The notes: generated from the sequence alone by a model not told the origin. A stretch of DNA of 64,000 bases from Macropodus opercularis (GCA_030770545.1 CM061098.1:4792001-4856000), one strand, 5' to 3'. Shown: positions 25,001 through 35,509, counted from the first letter of the stretch. Program-made: numbers and translations.

Positions 25001-28000
25001 GATAAGTCAGTGTAAAATCACAGCTGCAGATGCTGAGAGTTATGTCCAGCAGTGATTAAGAAATACTTTCAAGAGTTTATTTAAGCCTAAGCAGGTGGCA
25101 GATAGGTGGTCTTTCCCACACAGAGCAATGGAACAAGTGCCAATTTTGTGCTACATGCTAAATGAATAAAATCCTGACGTTTAATTGTAGCAACAATTTG
25201 ACCGAGCTCGGGTCTCCGCACTCATCTCTCTGGACTCTCTTGCCTGTCGAAACATGGAAAGTCCTCATTCATTTTAGCCATCCATAAAGTAAATATTGTT
25301 GCACATGCAGTAGATGATCAGTCTTCGAATACCTTCTTGTGTGGTAAGTCATGGGCCATTTGAGTTGCACAGCACAGCTTAGCCACCTGACCTGAGTGCA
25401 GCCTGGAACCCTCATCACACTCAGGCTGTACTTTATTTCTCCACTGCTCCACAACATTGATATGGAGGAATTCCTGGAAGGGGCCTTGCTGACACAGCGT
25501 TGGGTAAATAACTGATTGATCTGGATCCACAGGCCTATATTATGCTTGTATGCCAAATATCAACATAGTTTTCTCCTGTTTTTTGCTAAATCCACTTTTG
25601 GAGATGGTGTGAAATATTACATCACTGCCTTTGCACCCTGTTTGTGCTACAGGGTTGATGTTTGCTCAGGCACTCAAGAGCAGAATACTCTTTCCATGTT
25701 ACAGTTGACTGCTCTGCCTGCTGTTAAATATGTAGGCCAGTCCAATGCATCATTGGTCATAGGAAGACTTTGTAATTATGAGTAAGCTTACAGTGATGCG
25801 GCACATGCAATTATGAAGGCTCCCCCGTGCCCATATAATTATTATAGCTTATAGTTATGCAGCCGCCTCACAGAGGAGCACATTACGGTTCTCCCATAAA
25901 AGTCCACTTAGTTTAAAAGTGGCAGGAGAGCTTAGAGGACATGGCCAGTGAAACGCCGGGCAGCGTCCTGTGCGGTCGACTCAGACCTGGGCCTTTTGTT
26001 CAGTTTTCACGAGTCCTGGGAGCCCATTAACCCAGACTGCAAGGCCCTTGCCTCTGTTTTACTGTAGCAGTGACCGCCTGACACTATAGCTCTCTCTCTG
26101 CCTGCAGCGCTACTGCTGGACACTCCGTCTTAAATTCCCCGACTAGGGAGGAAGACCGTGTTGTTTTACTGTGTGGAGTATGTGAATATGTTTTAAAGTG
26201 TGAGCGCGTGTGTGTGTATTTCCACGTGTGTGTCGTTTCATGAAGAACGATCATATGACAAGATGAGCTGTGATCAATGAGCTGTCGACAGAACACTTCT
26301 GATCTAGTGGAAAGAGAGTCCCCTGATGGTCCCAGCCCGTTTCAGGCCACCGGGGCAGGGGCGCCGCTGTACAAAGAGCGCTCTGTCTCTGTCAAGATTC
26401 CCAGAGGACTCCTTCATGGACCCTGCTCACCTTGACAACACTCGCCTACAAACGCCTTTTTATCCTGTACACACTCAGAAAAGTCATGAGAATATTATTA
26501 GCTATTAACTTACCATCAAACTTTAATGAAACTTTAATATCTTGATTATTATTCCTAATGATTCAACCACAATGTTAGGTTCAGTTTCATCCACTCATGA
26601 ATAGCAGTTTACAACTGGCTAAAGACCTCTGCAGTGTTGTGCAACTACTCAACTGTTGTTTTACTAACAGTATTCTGTCCTGAACTGCATATATACACTA
26701 TTGAGGTCTAATGAAATGTGCTGTTGGCATAATTCCTTAACTTATGAATGATCGGGCTAAAAGAGGAATAAAAACAAAACTTGGATACTAAATATCTGGT
26801 AGCAGTAATTATTGTTTACATTTACTTTATCTTTCAATACAAGTTCTGACTGATCACGCAATCCATATTTCAGAACCCTCAGTTTTTATGACCTCTCCTA
26901 AAGTCATATAAACCAGTTGGTCCCAATCATTTAAAGGCTTCACATAAATTCCATGTTGTTTTATTAGTCACTTGTGCTGTGAAAGTTAAATTAATGTCTG
27001 ATTCAATCAGACTCACAAAATGAGTAGTTATTACTGACTTTTTTAGGTAGTAAAGTTTCCCCCTATCTTGTACCAGAAAATTCAAGGGTAAATAAAGTGT
27101 CACTTGCAATTAACTTTACCACTTCACTATTCAGGAAGACATTATTGTGCTTTTCCAAATTATACCATAGCTGGGATGAAACAGTTGTTGCTTGTTTTTG
27201 GTGTCTACCAATACCAGCCAAATGTGTAGACACACCTTCTGCTTCAGTGGTTTGTGTGTATTTTTATTATTGTAAGCAATGGTCATCTAAAGACATCTGA
27301 TTGTTTGTGTCATAGTTTAGATTTTCTAATGGTTTTTCAGTGACGGCTTGTCATGCTCATGCCATTCTCTCATTGGATTCACAAGAGGAGTCACATAAAA
27401 TGATTGAAACAGACAATTTGGGACATTCTTTGCTTTCCTTGTGTGCTTTAGGACTTGGCTGTCTTGTGGAAGGATAGTTATAGAGGAAATAGGAAGAGCA
27501 AGAGCTGCAGCTGAGAATTAGTTCATTAGAATGACCAGTATGAGAAACGATATACTGTTTAGAAGATGTTATGTGTGTCAAACCTTTATGCTCAAACTGA
27601 CAAAAAAAAACATTACTTCAGAAGAATATTAAGAATAATTGACATCACTGGAAAACTGTCCTTTGGTCTAATGAGTCCAGATTTGAGGCTGAGTGAGTAT
27701 GAATAGAGCATTTGCCACAGCGAGTGAGTGGGCTTGTCGATAACATGTGACCAGATATACAACATTATTGTAGTAAAAGTTAAGTAATTTGTTGCTGACG
27801 TGCTGAAATCAAATTCAGTGACGTCTGTTTGAGCGCTACATGTGCGAACTAACTGTGCACAACGTCTAGATGTGATCTAACGGACATAGTTGGTAGGGTA
27901 TGCGAGCAGGACGCTCCAGATACAATGAACTGGTCTAAATCCAGCTGAGAGGACAAGCTGGAGTGGAGAGGCAAGGGACAGCAGCCAGCCAGCACTTGAC

Positions 28001-31000
28001 ACCTCTGGGAACATTCAACATTTTTGAAAACTCATTCCAGGTTACTACCTCATGAAGCTGACTGAGGCAATGCCAAGGTTGTACCACGTCATTGAAGGTG
28101 GCTGCTTTGAAGCATGGAAAATATAAAGCCTCTCTCTGGGTTGTTTAACACATATTTGCTGCCTCTATAATTTAATGTTTGCTCTATTACTTTACAGTGT
28201 TGAATAGGACGACCAAAGCAGAAACTTTGACAGACAGCATTCTGGTTTGTAGCTTCAAGTTGTGAAATGAATCAGGTTGTGCTAATTTTATGATAAAACA
28301 TTCAACAGCTACATGCTAAATAATTCAAATTGAAAAAGGGTTTGGACTCTATGTATAAATATATGTAAAATCTTGATATTGAATCCCAGTGGCTTAATTA
28401 GAGCAGAAAGGTTTGATCTGAGGTCTGGTTGATGATCATGAACATTCAGATGCTAAATTATAAAATGTTTTAATTGAACTTCCTTTCCTTCAATGAACTG
28501 AGTACAAGAGAGGTGGGCATTGTGCCAGTGAAATGAAGAACCAGGCTGCATGATGACATATGAACGATTTTTCTGCGTCTGAACTGGCTGAACAGTTTTA
28601 TTGTTAGCTGATTGTAACACGCAGACATAGTGAAGCAGTAGAGACTCTCAAAGCCCTATTGAATGTCAGAGCTGCAGAATAGTTCAGGGATGTTTTTCAA
28701 ATTAGTGGCACGTAATGACCAATTGGGTCAGAAGCTGTAAATCACTGCATTAGGATTTGGACTTAATTTGATAAACCTTGCTTTTACTATATAATCTGAA
28801 TTAATTCATTGCCAACGAGGGTAAACTGAGACAAAGTCTACTTACAGACATCTCAGGGATTCAGGCATAGTGTCAGTTCATGTTGGATTTGTTAGGATCT
28901 CCCCTGGGGTTGATTAGTCTCAACCCTGGAAATTTAACCTAATGGGATATGACCCGTCAGAGCCCCTAGTTCCTGACAACACACGCCCGACAATTACTAC
29001 CGCACACAGTTCATACGTTCAGCCCTCAGACCTCAAACTCTCCACTGCACTGCTATTTAGGTCAAAACGAGGGTGCCAGTAATTAAATATGTGATGTCAG
29101 ACTTATTCTTTGGCGGTAGCTCGCTTAGTAAACTGTTCCAATCGGTCCCCAGCAGCTGAGTCAGTAGAACAGTAAGTAGGTGTTTCTGTTTTGGATTTGC
29201 CCCTTGACAATGAGGGCGTGTAGTTTAAAGTTGTAAGGTAAACAATAGAAATGTTTTACTGGTGGTAAATAATTCATGCGTAATATGCACTGTACGTTAT
29301 GTATGTGTGACACACACAAAACCTGATCCTAACCATAATACTTGTGCACATGTGAGCACTCAAAGTCATTAAATTACTTATTCCAACACTGAATGTTTAT
29401 TCTTACAGTGGGTTTTAAGTTTTTTGGTGGCAGCTGGTACATCTTCTTTTCACAGACATTGGTTGGGTTTTGGTTTAAAAGCATGGTCTAGGCAGAGCAA
29501 TCCAACCTCCTTATTAATATCCATGGTGAACCTCTCCAAGTCTGCCTGGGTTCAGTATAATCAGATCTGCCAGTGAGGAGTGTTTCCACGAAGAGCTGAC
29601 ATCCCCACAGACACTAACTTGTGGACAGGATCCATCTTTTTTCCCCATTTAGTTGTGTTGCTATTTGCAGCATGTAATAGGTTCCTGCAATAACAAACCA
29701 GCTGTTTAAGTTAAAAGCCTAATTTATCCACCAGATTTTAATCTCTAACTGTTGTCTTGTAATTCAGAACAATGACAGACAGACTGTTTAAATAAACACT
29801 GGAGGTGACCAGAGCGAGGGAGGATCCCTTCTCTATCTTCATGCGCTCAGAGGCCGAACTGTTTATTTCATGTTTGCTGTCACTTCCTAGCGGTTGTTAA
29901 GCTGATGTACAGTTCGACAGAAACAGAAGGAAACCAGATCATTGGAGGAAGATTGTTTTGACCTGATAAGTAGAAATTAGTACATTAGGGAGAAAATTTG
30001 AGCAAAACACTAAAACCGTGGGATTAGTCTTACATTTATTTTACACAGACAGATGCCACATGGTGCATTTGGTTTTTTGTCTATGTAAATGTTTATGAAT
30101 TACGATAGAATACTAAATTAAGACTAATGTCTTTTAACAAGTTTCAACTTTCTAGTTTTCTAGTCACTAAAATGTGGCTGAACAGCATTATTTTTTTCTC
30201 TCCATAAGTGTTGCAGTGTTGCTTTTGAAAAGCCAAGTGTGAACTTTAAAACCTAAATTGTGGCTTATTGCCTCCTGTGCACATTGTTACTTACAGTATT
30301 GTGCCTTCGTCAGCCACTATGTTAATGTTGGCTAATCTGACTGTGACACATGATTGATAACCTTTCCCAAGTGTGCAGGATCCAAAGGATTAGTAGCGTT
30401 TACTTCTAGTAGCATGGTGGGTACCTCCACTGTTAATGACTGAAATTAATAACCTGCTGACGCCTATGAGACAGCTATGTTTATGTACAGGCAGAGACAT
30501 GACAGTCTGCCCTGGGCACGAGTAGTAAGTGTCTGCCCTCGCCCAGAAAGGTTTGTGTTTATATGTCACATATGATGATGGTAATATTCGTTTGAGTCTA
30601 AACTCTTTCAAAATGTCTTTTGTCTCCGTGGATTGGCCTGTAACATGTTGGGTCATATGACTTACTGAGATATTAATAATGCTGGATTAGTGCAGTGTTT
30701 ACAGTTATTCCTTGCTATGTATCTGTCTTTCTGTCTCTCTTTTTGCTGCTGGCTTTAACCCCCCTCCCTCCCTCTTTCACATGCACATGTGTGCACACAC
30801 ATACACTAAGGGGCATGAGAACAGGTAAATCCTTCACAACTTCAATGAAACCTCACACAAAGAGTAAAACTCGGGGGGAAGAGAGAAACACAACACCGTA
30901 CAGTAGCCTAACGTCCTCTAGCTAACATAGATGTATGCACCAGATACTGGGTGTGTCTGCATTTGCGTACAAAGCCAGAAATAAAGAGCAAAGCTATTGC

Positions 31001-34000
31001 TTTCAGCAGCAAGACCCCCGGGTGACCTTGCTCAATGACCCCAGCATGACCCCAAAGCGAGGAAGGAGAGAAGCAAAGCGCTTGGTATCACTGCACAGGA
31101 GTTGAATGTGCAGGACCGTGATGACAATAGCTGAAAAGGAAGGAGCTGCCATTGTGTGTGCACAGTAAAGCTAACGCTCATAAGTCAAAGTTTTTCTCCA
31201 TCTACTCTCTCACCACGACCATAGCCTGCAGACTTTGGCCATTCACATTCAGTTCTTAAGTATTCCTGTGCAGCTGGCCTGGTTCGTCTGTTTCAGGTCA
31301 AATACAGGTTCATGGCTTTGGGTTGCAACTTTACAAGGCTTACACTGAGATATGTGTCACATCAAGCCCGGGGCTACTGAAGTAATCATTTCTTTTCTCA
31401 AACCCTCTGAAATACATTCCCTCCATAAATAAAAAATACAATTAGTGGACTCTTGAAAGCAAGAAATCAATTGAATTACAGTGTGTGTTCTTGTATCTTT
31501 ACATGCATCATCCCTGTACACTAGGCAGACCCCCTCCATCTTAACTCAAGTGTAAACAGTTATCTTTTGTGTTTATGTTCTGATAGGCGACAGTTAACTG
31601 CGAGAGTGCTGTATAATCACAGTATAAATCTATCTATCTTTTGTAAGTCTTCTCACACGTCACTCTGTGTTTCATCCACAGTCGACCTGGAGCACATGAG
31701 GACCGTGAAGGCTGACAAACATCAGCGCTTCTGCCAAGAGAATGGCCTCGTCGGTCAGTTTGTATCAGCCAAGACAGGAGACTCGGTTAGTACCTGATGA
31801 TTTTATAAGTAAAATCCCAATATAAATGTGGAAAGTCTTGATACCATTTTCTTTATTTCCCTCGTCCAGGTCTACCTTTGTTTCCAGAGAGTAGCTGCTG
31901 AGATTCTTGGTGTCAAGCTAAACAAAGCAGAAATAGAGCAGTCCCAGGTGAGCCATAACGGCTATCACGTCTCTCAAATTCTGTGCAGCCACATTTGAAA
32001 TAGCTTATTTGCTCCGGTATTTTTCTCTGTGCTGCACCCATCAGTCCACGCTGAGAGTTCACACTGGTTTTAAATTTATAAGTGTGAAAGTAGCTGATGT
32101 ATTTTCCTTCACCTAGCAGGGCCACAGTTTAGGGGAGGTCACAGTGAGTGTGTTAGGTCAGTAAAGGTCACCACACACTGTAAAGGGCCTTTTGTTGAGT
32201 AAACATGAGTTTGTTACGTCTGCCTCCTGTGATGGTCTACCTGCCAATGACGCTGCCCATCTGTAAATAGACCCACGTTGACCACATTAACGCGTGAAGC
32301 CTAAGGTCAAAGGTAGGCAGTTGTAGGGGTGAGGAGGTTAGTATTGGCTGATTTATTTGGTTTATCTCCCACTGTTCTGGGCCAGAACAGAGTCTGTTTG
32401 CCAGCCAGGCCAAGGTGCCCAGCTGTAGGATTTACAAGGTCACCTCCCCCACAAGCATTAATCCTACATCTGATATGACTGGTTGGAGCCACACTGGCTG
32501 GGTAGTTGTTGATGAGCCTGGGGGCTACAGAGAGGTCAGGACCCTCACAGAAGGGAGAGCATATAGGAAAAGAACTGGTCAAATTCTCCAGCCCCTCTCC
32601 CATCATTGACACTGCGTCCAAATGAAAATACCAGCAACTAATGAAGCTGTCCATCTACTTTTCTCTTCTTCCTTTTCCCTTGATAGCTAAGTCAGCAAAG
32701 TAAAGTGCTTTAATCCAAGCTTATGGGGCAGGGCAAGTGACTGGAGCCAGTCAAAAACAAAAGCCTAGACCAGCTGACAAAGATAAAATCAGAATGTTTA
32801 AAGTGTTTCTCACAATTGAACAGTGAGAAAATCTAATGGAGTTTCAAGCTAAGAGTGACATTATCACAGATTGTGTTGTCACAGATTGTTATCAAATTAT
32901 CAAAACACAATAAGATTGTCACATGTTAAAGCACTGGGTACACATTTTCAGATATTTACAGATATATGACTGTGTTGGATTTGTGATGGAATGGCAGAGC
33001 TAGTCTAACAGACCCAGAGGTGAGAGTTTGAGCAGCTCGTGGCTTTGGGTCCAGCCTCGGGGCAGGCGCAGCCTCATTATCAGCTGTCAGGGTTAGAGCA
33101 CTCAACACGAGGGTCACAACCTCGACAATATTATACCTGCATGGCAGCCCTTTCCGTCATGTTCCTCTGTCTGTTGGTTTAGATAGCGAAGCCACAGATC
33201 ACTCCTACACTCTGACACCAGGCTTCGGCAGCTCCTTCGTCATGCAGCCACCCAGGGCCTGCTTTTATCATGGGAAACAGATTATTTATAGGTTTTAGAC
33301 AGCTGGTAGGACAAAGTAGGGCATTAAAGATGGTGTGTTAAAAAAAAACCCTGTAAGTCACTTGTTTATTTTATATATAAATCAGTTGGGCTAACTGTTA
33401 TTTTTTATTATAGCTTACTGTGTTTTCATAGGTCAGTGTGAGCTGTGCACATTTGTTTCTTTTCATTTCTGCACGTCTTCTTCACCTCCCATCTCAAGTC
33501 TTTACCTGATTTGGTCTCTGTTCTGTCTGTCCCTGTCCCTTTTCCGTTTTTTCCTTTGTCCTGTTACTTTCATCCATCCATCCATATTCTGACGTACCGA
33601 ACCCGTTCAGAGGATTGTGAAGGCAGAGCTGGTGGACTACCCGCAGGATGAAGGTCCAATTAGACAAGAGAACAAACAGCAAAGCAAAATATGCTCTGTT
33701 CAGTAGTTGGAAGTATGTCTCCACTAGTTCATCATGTTTTATATCTGGTAGAATAGAAGATGTGCTTAGATTTAGAGCGCTACAGTAAGTAGAAAACCCC
33801 ATTAGACTAATAGAGTCCAATCACAGCTCCTGTGTTGGTAATGTTGTTATCCAAGACTTCATGCAACGCACATAACAACAACACTAAAACGTGCAGTGAG
33901 AAAAAAAAGACAAATGATCTGATCTGACCTCCAGCTGAGTCCTGACAGGCTTCAGTCAGGGACAAATCTACTACTGGTTTAACTAGCACACCTTCAACAC

Positions 34001-34420
34001 ATTACTAACATTATATGTTTGTTGCCGTAAACTGTGCAGATCAGTGTATATTTAGCCTCTTTGTGGTGTAGTGGAAGAACAATCACAAAGTCGTAGCTTT
34101 TCATGCCATGTCCCAGCTTGACCATCCTCTCAGCCTCCAGCAGCAAACTAGAGCCTCATACGGGCTGTAAAGTCAACAGAGTGGTGTCAGTCTTCTCACC
34201 AAAAGAGCAAATATGGTTTCTTTTCCATGATGTCTATGTCTCTATATGTGATTATCTAGGTTTTACTTTGGATTCATATTATATTGTACCCTCTCTGGAA
34301 CTGGAACTCCTTGTGATGTCTTTTCAGCGTGTGGTGAAGGCAGACATTGTGAACTACAGTCAGGACACCGTGGCCAGGACAGCCAACCCCCCTCGCAGCT
34401 CCATGTGTTTGGTGCAGTGA
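11877..34420 (+). CDS. rab28: Rab28 small GTPase (whole coding span, alternatively spliced)
   Basis: Exons 11877-11951, 16951-17047, 19618-19706, 21087-21216, 31682-31785 and 31870-31947 give a common 191-residue G domain. It is followed either by 34328-34420 (221 residues, ending CLVQ) or by cassette exon 33611-33706 (222 residues, ending CSVQ). All phases join cleanly. Visible motifs: P-loop GDGACGKTS (19-27), switch I Thr44 in QTIGLDFF, switch II WDVGGQ (67-72), NKID (129-132), SAK (159-161). The Gly-Gly in place of the usual WDTAGQ is a Rab28 hallmark. Both tails end in a CaaX box with X = Gln, predicting farnesylation rather than the double-geranylgeranylation typical of Rabs. Known from the family: a divergent Rab at the cilium, linked to intraflagellar transport and the BBSome; in cones it promotes outer-segment disc shedding, and human loss causes cone-rod dystrophy (CORD18). 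The 221-residue length equals human RAB28 isoform S. Confidence 0.97.
12631..12705. mobile_element. fragment of an abundant teleost interspersed repeat
   Basis: The order TTATTGAAAAGCATTGCATT, then CTGTTTTTA, then CATCCCACATTTTGG, then AATTGGGGTT matches from memory an end sequence repeated very widely in fish genomes. I am not certain of its family name. It appears as an isolated decayed end with no coding remnant beside it. Confidence 0.45.
12993..13034. repeat. (AT)21 microsatellite
   Basis: Twenty-one uninterrupted AT units inside rab28 intron 1; likely length-polymorphic and able to form cruciforms. Confidence 0.95.
13790..13898 (+). mobile_element. SINE / L2-type LINE 3' tail remnant
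   Basis: GTAAGTTGCTTTGGACAAAA followed by GCTTCTGTCAAATGACTGCA and TGTAAATG is a few substitutions from the GTAAGTCGCTTTGGATAAAA-GCGTCTGCTAAATGA tail shared by fish L2-clade LINEs and the SINEs that use their machinery. The upstream CACTGAACCTCAAGTTG stretch also fits the body of such elements. The head is not recognisable, so the element is truncated or worn. Plus orientation, in rab28 intron 1. Confidence 0.55.
16951..17047 (+). CDS. rab28: rab28 exon 2
   Basis: Encodes residues 26-57 (TSLATRFAQE through RISLP) plus one base. It completes the P-loop and holds the switch I effector region with Thr44. A T9 run at 17019-17027 encodes Phe-Phe and the first base of Leu, a potential slippage spot for sequencing. 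Donor GTGAGA. Confidence 0.95.
17048..19617 (+). other. rab28: rab28 intron 2
   Basis: Donor GTGAGA, acceptor CACTGTAG. No exon is seen. A perfect GLI consensus site lies at 18194-18202. The 18.85-19.16 kb part is pyrimidine-rich, and open frames in it are composition artefacts. Confidence 0.85.
18194..18202 (+). promoter_or_regulatory. perfect GLI-type site
   Basis: TGGGTGGTC is the reference GLI zinc-finger 9-mer with no mismatch. Nkx3.2 is a known Hedgehog-responsive gene in sclerotome, and the site is 11.4 kb downstream of it, inside rab28 intron 2. A 9-mer is expected by chance once in roughly 130 kb on two strands, so this is suggestive only. Confidence 0.3.
19618..19706 (+). CDS. rab28: rab28 exon 3
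   Basis: Encodes residues 58-87. It contains switch II, WDVGGQTLGGKMLDKYVYG, where Gln72 is the catalytic glutamine and Gly70-Gly71 replace the usual Thr-Ala. Donor GTAAGT; phase 0 at the end. Confidence 0.95.
19707..21086 (+). other. rab28: rab28 intron 3
   Basis: Donor GTAAGT, acceptor AATTCAG. No exon is seen. A near-perfect CTCF motif in reverse orientation sits 113 bases before exon 4. Confidence 0.85.
20960..20974 (-). promoter_or_regulatory. near-perfect CTCF-type motif, reverse orientation
   Basis: On the minus strand the word is ACAGTAGGTGGCACT, matching CCASYAGRKGGCRSY at 14 of 15 positions (only the first base differs). It faces the forward motif at 2096, so the two are convergent, the arrangement typical of loop anchors, with nkx3-2 and the rab28 promoter between them. 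Confidence 0.6.
21087..21216 (+). CDS. rab28: rab28 exon 4
   Basis: Encodes residues 88-130 plus one base, from GVLLVYDITNYQSF through VVSLVGNK. Asn129 and Lys130 open the guanine-specificity NKID motif, whose Ile codon is split across the intron. Donor GTAAGT. Confidence 0.95.
27208..28240 (+). mobile_element. decayed Tc1/mariner (Tc1-like) DNA transposon
   Basis: The left end CCAATACCAGCCAAATGTGT then AGACACACCTTCTG matches the fish Tc1 terminal repeat CCAGTCAAAAGTTTGGACAC. At 27643-27687 one frame reads HHWKTVLWSNESRFE, the transposase catalytic-region block usually WSDESKFE. Near 27929-27965 come remnants of the NPAE-type region. The C-terminus at about 28036-28125 reads PGYYLMKLTEAMPR...GGCFEAWKI then stop, like the family's usual ending. 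The right end (about 28130-28240) retains the GTTGTTTAACAC and CTTTACAGTGTTGAATAG blocks of the inverted terminal repeat. Frames are broken throughout and the total of about 1.03 kb is shorter than the usual 1.3-1.6 kb, so the middle is partly deleted. It is inactive. Confidence 0.8.
31023..31052 (-). promoter_or_regulatory. nuclear-receptor half-site cluster with DR5
   Basis: On the minus strand two GGGTCA half-sites are separated by exactly five bases (plus-strand TGACCC at 31036-31041 and 31047-31052). Seven bases on is AGGTCA within CAAGGTCA (31023-31030), the extended half-site used by ERR and SF-1 type receptors. A DR5 of RGKTCA half-sites is the classical retinoic acid response element. 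It lies 630 bases upstream of rab28 exon 5. Confidence 0.4.
31682..31785 (+). CDS. rab28: rab28 exon 5
   Basis: Encodes residues 131-165, completing NKID and containing the SAK motif (159-161) that contacts guanine. Donor GTTAGT. The following intron is only 84 bases (31786-31869). Confidence 0.95.
31870..31947 (+). CDS. rab28: rab28 exon 6
   Basis: Encodes residues 166-191, VYLCFQRVAAEILGVKLNKA through EIEQSQ, the last helix of the G domain. It is the last exon common to both isoforms; the donor GTGAGC is followed by a choice of two acceptors. Confidence 0.95.
31948..33610 (+). other. rab28: rab28 intron 6 (to cassette exon)
   Basis: No exon is seen. The last 170 bases are strongly pyrimidine-rich. 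No AG occurs between 33499 and 33608 before the acceptor AG at 33609-33610. Branch-point-like CTGAT at 33506-33510 is followed by a long pyrimidine tract, while CTGAC at 33589-33593 is close to the acceptor but has no tract after it. Confidence 0.8.
33611..33712 (+). CDS. rab28: rab28 alternative cassette exon 7a (long-type C-terminus)
   Basis: After acceptor GTTCAG it encodes RIVKAELVDYPQDEGPIRQE then NKQQSKICSVQ and stops with TAG at 33704-33706. Six bases later is a consensus donor, GTATGT at 33713. The exon is therefore 102 bases and can splice on to exon 7b, putting the 7b sequence into the 3' UTR. Human RAB28-L arises in the same way by a roughly 95-base insertion and ends with a similar KICSVQ-type CaaX tail. 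The stop sits so close to the junction that nonsense-mediated decay is not expected. Confidence 0.88.
34328..34420 (+). CDS. rab28: rab28 terminal exon 7b (short-type C-terminus)
   Basis: After acceptor TTTTCAG it encodes RVVKADIVNYSQDTVARTAN then PPRSSMCLVQ, stopping with TGA at 34418-34420. The first residues parallel those of exon 7a (RVVKADIVNY versus RIVKAELVDY), which suggests the two arose by exon duplication. Cys218 is the predicted farnesylation site. Confidence 0.95.
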   Translation, partial: RVVKADIVNYSQDTVARTANPPRSSMCLVQ

Positions 34421-35141
34421 CCCCCTACAAAGCGCACACACAGTCTTCATGTGAATCATGTAAAGTTGTCTTTAGTCAGTATTTCTCTCTCCAGATGTCT
34501 GGGGTGACTGGGCCAGATGTGTTCGGAGTATCTTCTCTGTATTCCCGTCTGTTTTGTGGGTTTGAAGAACCGACTGTGTGCTTTCAGGGCCTTTGTCTGT
34601 AGTTCACATATTTCACAGGAAGGACTTCTTGGTTTACCAGAGGAAATGATATCTGAGTTTCTTCATATTTACGTGCAGCTATCATTTTATTTCTAAAATC
34701 ATCTGAAACATATATGTACGATAAATGAAACTCTTAATGATAAGTTGATTTATGCTTTACCGTGTCGCTAAGTGTTTAAAGGAGAAAGACAGTAATAACT
34801 CTTCCTATGCTATTGCTGTTTAACTCAATAATCTGACTGAATGCTGTGGTATATTTCTACAAGTAAGTGGACTCAAACATGAGCTAATGTGACATAGACC
34901 AAGAGGTGAAACCAAGGCCTCTCTAAAATTATGTTCTTTTCTGTTATGTGTGCTTATCAGTTGAAGTGGAAGCATTTAAATGCTGTAGTGAGTGGAAATA
35001 ATCGGTTTTCAACTTGCCAGTGCTGTAACGTGAACTCTGTACTGTTACTTACCATAGAAATATTTTTATTGACAACATTAAATCAGTCTTTATTTTGTTA
35101 TGTTCTAATTATTACTTTTCACAGATTATGTCTAAATAATT

Positions 35142-35218
35142 TGTACATATCAGATACTCTAGAATCTCCAGATGATGAGTCTATGCTACATTTTGATAAT
35201 TCAGCATGTATGTATATA
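35142..35218 (+). promoter_or_regulatory. rab28: pair of Pumilio response elements in rab28 3' UTR
   Basis: TGTACATA (35142-35149) and TGTATATA (35211-35218) both fit UGUANAUA exactly and lie 61 bases apart in the AU-rich part of the UTR, suggesting Pumilio-mediated mRNA control. Confidence 0.4.
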
Positions 35219-35503
35219 CATACTGTATATTTTCAAAATATGTGACATTCCCAGGTTTGTATTGATGGAGGGTAATTCATGTACTGGTAAAGCTGGACAA
35301 CTGTGGCCTAGGATGCACCAGAGTGTCAAGCTATAGTCTTGGTTAACTGGTCTGTAGTAGAACAGAACATTTTGATGGACTATGACACATAAAATGTTTC
35401 CCATAAAATAACTTACCAGCCATGGTCTCCACATTTTGAGATTTGATGTGGTGTCCACCTACCAAAGGACTGTAGCTGCCATAAGCGTAGAATATAAGAG
35501 TAC

Positions 35504-35509
35504 AATAAA
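35504..35509 (+). terminator. rab28: rab28 poly(A) signal, proximal candidate
   Basis: AATAAA about 1.08 kb after the stop codon; only a modest GU-rich element follows. Confidence 0.45.

Larger units (their letters stand above)
21217..31681 (+). other. rab28: rab28 intron 4 (10.5 kb)
   Basis: Donor GTAAGT, acceptor ATCCACAG. It is the largest intron of the gene. It holds a Tc1/mariner fossil (27208-28240) and a nuclear-receptor half-site cluster (31023-31052). An AP-1 core TGAGTCA with a MAF-type GC flank lies at 29155-29163. Stretches at about 25.78-26.06 and 28.85-29.2 kb look non-repetitive and could be conserved non-coding sequence, judged on composition only. No coding exon is supported. 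Confidence 0.8.

Noticed and set aside
33611..33712. Exon 7a as a stand-alone polyadenylated last exon
   Set aside because: A consensus GTATGT donor follows the stop by six bases and no AATAAA lies nearby, so a cassette exon fits better.
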